DNA of 17,713 nt, taken from NCBI GenBank assembly GCA_036564135.1, contig DATCLC010000151.1, positions 1 to 17,713 of the forward strand. Reading direction: 5' to 3'. The translations under genes were made by a program, and so were the position numbers. Below, piece after piece: positions 13,843 to 17,713 of this stretch; within the stretch, counting starts at the first letter, position 1; every line of letters begins with the position of its first letter. Under the pieces are notes generated by a model. The model worked only from the letters and a program-made list of their open reading frames with translations, searched no databases and was not told where the DNA came from. The DNA is from RSA11 sp036564135 (GTDB lineage: Bacteria > Actinomycetota > Thermoleophilia > Solirubrobacterales > 70-9).

Positions 13843-15118
13843 TGCCGAAACCCAGCAGGCGCCGCCGCCGCTGACCCGAGACCGGGAGCGGGGCGAGCTC
13901 GGCGGAGTCCTCGCCGGGCTCGCTCGGCGTTTCGGCTGGGATCTGACCCTGCTGCGGATCCTCTTCGTGATCGCCGTCCTCTTTACGGGCGGCCTGGCGC
14001 TCGTCGCCTACGTGTTCGCGTGGATCGCGATCCCGGTCGACGAGCGCCAGGAAGCGGAGGCGAGGCCCGGCCGTCGCGGCGAGCGCTCCCTGGCGAGCAT
14101 CCCGGTCTCGAACTGGCGCGTGGCGGCCGGCGTCGGCTTCCTCACGCTCTCGTTCCTGCTCGTCCTGCGCGAGCTCGGCATCTGGTGGTCCGACGCGATC
14201 ATCTGGCCGGCCATCCTCGCCGCTTCGGGCGCGGCGCTGCTTTGGCGACAGATGCGCTCGCTCGGCGGGTCCGCCGCAACCGAGGAGCGCACGGCGAGCG
14301 AGACGCTCACCGCGGCGGAGGGCGGGACCCTCGCGACGGCGCCGCGTCGGCGCAACGTCGCCGACCTCTACAAGGGCGGGTTCGGGATCGCGATGGTGAT
14401 GGGCGCCGCCCTGCTGTTCCTCTGGGCGAACGGCGCCCTCGGTGCGGCGAGCGAGGTCGTGCTCGCCATCGTCGTCGCCTCCGTCGCGCTCGCCCTGATC
14501 CTCGCTCCGTTCCTGTGGCGCCTGGGCCGCAACCTCGCGGAGGAGCGCGCCAGCCGGATCCGCTCGCAGGAGCGCGCCGAGCTGGCGGCGCACCTGCACG
14601 ACTCGGTGCTGCAGACGCTCACGCTCGTCCAGAAGCGCGCGGACGACCCGCGCGAGGTGGCACAGCTCGCGAGGCGGCAGGAGCGCGAGCTGCGCGAGTG
14701 GCTCTTCGGCGAAGGGCGCGAGGCGAGCACGAGCCTCGCGAAGGCGCTGGAGGAGGTCGCGGTGGAGGTCGAGGAGGCGCACCGGGTCCCTGTCGAGGTG
14801 GTGGCGGTCGGCGACCTGCCGATGAACGAGCGCGCGGAGGCGCTCGTCGCCGCCGCGCGCGAGGCGATGGTGAACGCCGCCAAGTTCGCGCCGGACGCGG
14901 GCGAGATCGCCGTCTACGCCGAGCTCGCCGACGGGCGCGCGGAGGTCTTCGTGCGCGACCGCGGACCGGGGTTCGACCCGGACGCGATCCCCGCCGACCG
15001 GCGGGGCGTGCGGGAGTCGATCATCGGCAGGATGGAGCGCTTCGGCGGCTCCGCGCGGGTGCGCTCGTCCCCCGGCCGCGGCACCGAGGTAAGCCTTGTG
15101 ATGGAGGTTGGAGAATGA
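13832..15118 (+). CDS. PspC-domain sensor histidine kinase (NarL/LiaS type), probable CTG start
   Basis: A 428-residue membrane kinase. Residues from about 15 form a PspC domain (RDRERGELGGVLAGLARRFG, then a helix to AWIAIPVDE). More membrane segments lie near 97-113, 121-138, 183-201 and 207-228. HisKA_3 has the phosphoacceptor His256 in AAHLHDSVLQTL. The ATPase has Asn348 in REAMVNAAKFA, the G-box DRGPGFD at 376-382 and GRGTEVSL. No ATG, GTG or TTG exists in frame between the upstream TGA and the GTG at 13967, which would cut the PspC domain in half. The CTG at 13832, 6 nt after AGGAGGAGG, restores a full domain. It overlaps the response regulator (ATGA), its obvious partner. Confidence 0.85.
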   Translation: MSASAETQQAPPPLTRDRERGELGGVLAGLARRFGWDLTLLRILFVIAVLFTGGLALVAYVFAWIAIPVDERQEAEARPGRRGERSLASIPVSNWRVAAGVGFLTLSFLLVLRELGIWWSDAIIWPAILAASGAALLWRQMRSLGGSAATEERTASETLTAAEGGTLATAPRRRNVADLYKGGFGIAMVMGAALLFLWANGALGAASEVVLAIVVASVALALILAPFLWRLGRNLAEERASRIRSQERAELAAHLHDSVLQTLTLVQKRADDPREVAQLARRQERELREWLFGEGREASTSLAKALEEVAVEVEEAHRVPVEVVAVGDLPMNERAEALVAAAREAMVNAAKFAPDAGEIAVYAELADGRAEVFVRDRGPGFDPDAIPADRRGVRESIIGRMERFGGSARVRSSPGRGTEVSLVMEVGE

Positions 15119-15762
15119 GCGATAGGCCGACCGTCGTGATCGTCGACGACCACGCGCTCTTCCGCGCGGGCGTGCGCGCGGAGCTCGAGGGCCTGGTCGA
15201 GATCGTCGGCGAGGCCGGGACGGTGGAGGAAGCGGTGCGCGCGATCACCGCGGCGAAGCCCGATGTCGTGCTGCTCGACGTCCACATGCCCGGCGGGGGC
15301 GGGGTGGAGGTGATCCGCCAGGTCGCGGAGACGGCGCCCGCGCAGCGCTTCCTCGCGCTGTCGGTCTCGGACGCCGCCGAGGACGTGATCGCCGTGATCC
15401 GCGCCGGCGCGCGAGGCTACGTGACCAAGACGATCTCGGGCGAGGAACTGGCCGACGCCATCCGGCGCGTGCGCGACGGAGACGCCGTCTTCTCCCCGCG
15501 CCTGGCCGGGTTCGTGCTGGACGCGTTCGCGGGGAAGATCTCCGAGGCGGAGGCCGACCCGGAGCTCGACCAGCTGACGCTGCGCGAGCGCGAGGTGCTG
15601 CGCCTGATCGCGCGCGGCTACCTCTACAAGGAGATCGCGCTCGAACTGGGGATCTCAGCGAAGACGGTCGAGGCGCACGTCTCCGCGGTGCTGCGCAAGC
15701 TCCAGCTCTCCAACCGCCACGAGCTCAGCCGCTGGGCGGTGGAGCGCCGCCTCGTGGACTGA
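15115..15762 (+). CDS. LuxR/NarL-family response regulator
   Basis: A 215-residue transcription factor. The receiver domain at 1-120 has acidic residues Asp11-Asp12, phosphoacceptor Asp55 in VVLLDVHMPG, a switch Ser in LALSVSD and Lys105 in GYVTKTIS. The LuxR helix-turn-helix at about 154-210 contains LTLREREVLRLIARGYLYKEIALELGISAKTVEAHV, given here as the span 154-189, with all family positions kept. It overlaps the kinase stop by 4 nt after GGAGGTTGGAGA, so expression is coupled and the two form a cognate pair. Targets are unknown; autoregulation of the operon from 12304 is plausible. It ends 14 nt from the convergent small gene. Confidence 0.94.
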   Translation: MSDRPTVVIVDDHALFRAGVRAELEGLVEIVGEAGTVEEAVRAITAAKPDVVLLDVHMPGGGGVEVIRQVAETAPAQRFLALSVSDAAEDVIAVIRAGARGYVTKTISGEELADAIRRVRDGDAVFSPRLAGFVLDAFAGKISEAEADPELDQLTLREREVLRLIARGYLYKEIALELGISAKTVEAHVSAVLRKLQLSNRHELSRWAVERRLVD

Positions 15763-15776
15763 GGTCCGCCCCGGCG

Positions 15777-16094
15777 CTAGGGGGACGCCTCGCTGGCCTC
15801 CGCCCCCTCCTCGTCGTCGGCGGATGCGAACTCGATCTCCTCGTCGTCGGCGAGATCGGCGGCCTCGGCCTGCGCGTTCAGCTCCTCGATCGTCATGGCC
15901 GCTGCGCGCTTGCCGATCGAATTCGGGAGGATCGCCCCGAACACGAACGCATCGACGATCGCGATGGCGGCGATGAGCCCGGCGATCCAGCGCTGATCGG
16001 GCAGGGCGAGGAACAGGACGACCGCGGCGATGAGCCCGGCGATCAGGCTGATCGCGGCGATGAACCCCCAACGCGGCTCGTTTGACGGCGACAA
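15777..16094 (-). CDS. Hypothetical small membrane protein with two helices and acidic tail
   Basis: An unrecognised 105-residue protein. Two hydrophobic segments (about 10-31 and 36-57) each contain IAGLIAA, reflecting a near-exact internal DNA repeat. A Lys/Arg pair then leads to a Glu/Asp/Ala-rich cytoplasmic-type tail (AEAADLADDEEIEFASADDEEGAEAS). The start is TTG at 16094, chosen because GGGGAGG stands 8 nt upstream and no better start lies nearby. A promoter TTGCCC-17-TAGGCT (minus strand, 16158-16153 and 16135-16130) precedes it. Same-strand with ddl but separately promoted; convergent with the response regulator. The composition matches many small actinobacterial membrane proteins of unknown role. 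Confidence 0.75.
   Translation of the reverse strand: MSPSNEPRWGFIAAISLIAGLIAAVVLFLALPDQRWIAGLIAAIAIVDAFVFGAILPNSIGKRAAAMTIEELNAQAEAADLADDEEIEFASADDEEGAEASEASP
15967..16044. repeat. 21-bp direct repeat inside the small membrane gene
   Basis: An identical 21-bp sequence occurs at 15967-15987 and 16024-16044, 57 bp (19 codons) apart in the same frame. It encodes IAGLIAA in both transmembrane segments. An internal helix duplication is the simplest explanation, though low-complexity hydrophobic coding contributes. Confidence 0.6.
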
Positions 16095-16129
16095 GCGGTG
16101 AACCTCCCCGTGGGTGTGAAAGCGCGGCG

Positions 16130-16158
16130 AGCCTAACCGCCCCGTCCGCAGCGGGCAA
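16130..16158 (-). promoter_or_regulatory. Promoter of the small membrane gene
   Basis: On the minus strand TTGCCC (16158-16153) and TAGGCT (16135-16130) are separated by 17 nt, the ideal spacing. The transcript would have a leader of roughly 30 nt containing the GGGGAGG ribosome site. The -35 element lies in the hairpin at 16144-16168. Confidence 0.5.
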
Positions 16159-16168
16159 CCCGGCGGAC
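16144..16168 (-). terminator. Hairpin downstream of ddl
   Basis: On the minus strand GTCCGC-CGGG, loop TTG, CCCG-(CT)-GCGGAC makes a 10-bp stem with a 2-nt bulge, 12 nt after the ddl stop. No T-tract follows. It could limit read-through from ddl while also carrying the -35 element of the next gene. Confidence 0.4.
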
Positions 16169-16180
16169 AACGCGGGCGGC

Positions 16181-17119
16181 TCAGGCCGCCGCGCGCGAGC
16201 GCTTCAGCGCGAGTTCGACGATCCGGTCGCAGAGCTCCTCAAAGGGCAGGCCGCCGGCCTCGGCGGCCATCGGCAGGAGCGAGGTATCGGTGAGCCCCGG
16301 GACCGCGTTCACCTCGAGCACCTGCGGGCCGTCGTCGCCCAGGATCAAATCGACGCGCGCGAAGCCCTCGCAGCCGATCGCCCGCCAGGTGGCCGTGGCC
16401 GCGTCGCGCACCGCGGCGGCGACGTCGGGCTCGAGCTGGGCGGGGCAGATGAACTCGGTGCGGCCGATCTCGTAGCGCGCGTCGTAGGAGTAGAGGTCCT
16501 CGTCGCGGGGGCGCACCTCGACGATCGGCAGGGCGTGGCCGTCGAGCACGCTCACCGCGAGTTCGCGGCCGCGGACGTGGCGCTCGAGCATCACGCGGTC
16601 GTCGTAGGAGAGCGCGGAGACGATCGCCCGCGGCACCTCCTCCCGCGTGGCGGCGAACCGCACGCCGAGCGAGGAGCCGCCGCGCGCGGGCTTGACGACG
16701 AGCGGGAAGCCGAGCAGCGCCTCGATCTCCTCCAGCGCGTCGGCGGCGCCGAGCTGGCTGAACGCCGTCTGGCTGAAGGAGACCCACGCGGGCGTGGGCA
16801 CGCCGGCCGCCTTCATGACCTCCTTGGCGGCGGGCTTGTCCATCGCGCGGCGGCAGGCTGCGACGCCGGGGCCGGTGTAGGGGATGCCGATGATCTCGAG
16901 CAGCTCCTGGACCGTGCCGTCCTCGCCGTCCGCCCCGTGCAAGGCGATGAAGGCGACGTCGGGGCGGGCGTGCTTGAGGCGGCGGACGAGATCGTCGCCC
17001 GCGTCGACCGGGACGACCTCGTGGCCGAGCGACTCGAGCGCGTCCTCGACGCGCGCGCCCGAGCGCAGCGACACTTGGCGCTCCAGCGAGCGCCCGCCCT
17101 TGAGCACCGCGACCTTCAT
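16181..17119 (-). CDS. ddl: D-alanine--D-alanine ligase
   Basis: An ATP-grasp ligase that makes the D-Ala-D-Ala dipeptide of peptidoglycan in the cytoplasm. Its 312 residues fit the short Ddl class. Glu13 in SLERQVSLRSG, the ALHGADGEDGTVQ loop at 59-71, Lys143 with KPARGGSS, RGRELAVSVL at 184-193, YSYDARYEIG and Arg255 in FARVDLIL are present. The Mg ligands Asp257, Glu269 and Asn271 (LEVNAVPGLTDTSLLPMA) are also present. The start is the ATG at 17119, immediately giving MKVAVLKGGRSLER. The frame stays open far upstream, but that region belongs to the aminotransferase. Overlap with its stop (ATGA) implies co-translation. Confidence 0.95.
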   Translation of the reverse strand: MKVAVLKGGRSLERQVSLRSGARVEDALESLGHEVVPVDAGDDLVRRLKHARPDVAFIALHGADGEDGTVQELLEIIGIPYTGPGVAACRRAMDKPAAKEVMKAAGVPTPAWVSFSQTAFSQLGAADALEEIEALLGFPLVVKPARGGSSLGVRFAATREEVPRAIVSALSYDDRVMLERHVRGRELAVSVLDGHALPIVEVRPRDEDLYSYDARYEIGRTEFICPAQLEPDVAAAVRDAATATWRAIGCEGFARVDLILGDDGPQVLEVNAVPGLTDTSLLPMAAEAGGLPFEELCDRIVELALKRSRAAA

Positions 17120-17713
17120 CGCGCTTCGGGGCGCCGGCGCATGGGGACGACCTCGCCGCCCGGCCCGCTCTCCTCGCGCGGCGCGGGCTCGGCGTCGCGG
17201 TTGAGCGCGCCGTAGAGCTCGACCTGCTCGGCGATCACCCGCCCGATCCGGCGGACGCCCTCGCGGATCTCGTCCTCGTTCGAGGCCGAGAAGTTGAGCC
17301 GCATCGAGCTCTGGCCGCGCCCGTCGACGAACGCGCCGGCGCCGGGCACGAAGGCGACGTTGTCGCGCAGCGCCCGGGCGAGCAGGTCCGTGGTGTCGAT
17401 GTAGCTCGGCAGCGTCGCCCACAAAAACAGCCCGCCCTCGGGCCGCGACCAGGTCGCCTCGTCGGGGAAGTGCCGCTCGAGCGCGTCCAGCATCACGTCG
17501 CGGCGGGAGCGGTAGACGCCCCGCAGCGACTCGATGTACGACATCCAGCGGCCCTCGGCGAAGTACTCGTCGACGAAGTACTGGCTGAGCGTCGACGTGC
17601 ACAGGTCCGAGGACTGCTTGCCGAGGACGATCTTCTCCATCACCGGCGGCGGCGCGCACAGCCAGCCGAGGCGGATGCCGGGGGAGAGGATCTTGGAGAA
17701 CGTGCCGAGGTAG
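17116..17713 (-). CDS. PLP-dependent aminotransferase, fold type I (partial, C-terminal part)
   Basis: The C-terminal 198 residues of a class I/II aminotransferase; the N-terminus is off the right edge. The fragment opens with YLGTFSKILSPGIRLGW, in which the seventh residue, Lys (codon 17694-17692), forms the internal aldimine with PLP. Later PEGGLFLWATLPSYIDT and SMRLNFSASNEDEIREG, with the carboxylate-binding Arg, are typical of the 2-aminoadipate transaminase/LysN and MocR-aminotransferase branch. Substrate is not determinable here. A 30-residue charged tail (Glu/Pro/Arg-rich) ends the protein. The stop overlaps the ddl start, so the pair is co-translated; amino-acid supply to wall synthesis is possible but unproven. 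Confidence 0.9.
   Translation of the reverse strand, partial: YLGTFSKILSPGIRLGWLCAPPPVMEKIVLGKQSSDLCTSTLSQYFVDEYFAEGRWMSYIESLRGVYRSRRDVMLDALERHFPDEATWSRPEGGLFLWATLPSYIDTTDLLARALRDNVAFVPGAGAFVDGRGQSSMRLNFSASNEDEIREGVRRIGRVIAEQVELYGALNRDAEPAPREESGPGGEVVPMRRRPEAR

Noticed and set aside
17120..17659. In-frame upstream extension of ddl
   Set aside because: This stretch is the aminotransferase coding region in another frame. Ddl starts canonically with MKVAVLKGG at 17119.

Overview
This window is the replication-origin neighbourhood of a high-GC actinobacterial chromosome. The gene order is diagnostic: gyrB - DUF721/dciA - recF - dnaN - dnaA on the minus strand, facing away from rpmH - rnpA - yidD - yidC - jag - rsmG - parA - parB on the plus strand. 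A short actinobacterial YidC, a Jag of only KH plus R3H domains, PspC-linked signalling genes and very GC-rich coding suggest a deep-branching class such as Thermoleophilia (Solirubrobacter/Conexibacter relatives). That placement is inference from gene content, not from a database search. No mobile element, CRISPR array or rRNA was seen.

Layout. 1-5367 (minus): partial gyrB (C-terminal end off the left edge), dciA-like gene, recF, dnaN and dnaA. The dnaA-dnaN gap is only 90 bp, but the last 116 bp of dnaA hold six DnaA-box cores, so the origin may be built into the dnaA 3' end. 5368-5585: divergent dnaA/rpmH control region with two clean inverted repeats. 5586-7158 (plus): rpmH, rnpA, yidD and yidC, overlapping or nearly so, closed by a strong terminator. 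7159-7463: a 305-bp gap. 7464-10425 (plus): jag, rsmG, parA and parB. An identical 18-bp sequence at 6097-6114 and 7208-7225 contains a parS-like core, probably the ParB centromere sites. 10435-11453 (minus): a VOC-family gene overlapping pdxH. 11508-11581: tRNA-Ile(GAT). 11723-12214: a bifunctional-nuclease-family gene.

12383-15762 (plus) is a tightly coupled envelope-stress-type module: a PspC/toastrack membrane protein, a small two-helix membrane protein, a PspC-histidine kinase that appears to start with CTG, and a LuxR-type response regulator. It is preceded by a possible leaderless 22-codon upstream ORF. 15777-17713 (minus): a partial PLP aminotransferase overlapping ddl, then a small two-helix membrane protein.

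How the parts work together: the left half supplies initiation, clamp, repair and topology functions; the centre supplies ribosomal protein L34, RNase P protein, membrane insertion and chromosome segregation; the right half holds cofactor (PLP), cell-wall (D-Ala-D-Ala) and envelope-signalling genes. Gene junctions are very compact: eight adjacent pairs (recF/dciA, yidD/yidC, parA/parB, pdxH/VOC, pspC/small TM, small TM/kinase, kinase/regulator and aminotransferase/ddl) overlap by 4 to 11 nt, and rpmH/rnpA share 1 nt. The most original signals are the repeated parS-like element, the DnaA-box cluster inside dnaA, a recurrent TAnnnT-N8-start-codon arrangement suggesting leaderless mRNAs, and the uORF plus CTG start in the PspC operon.
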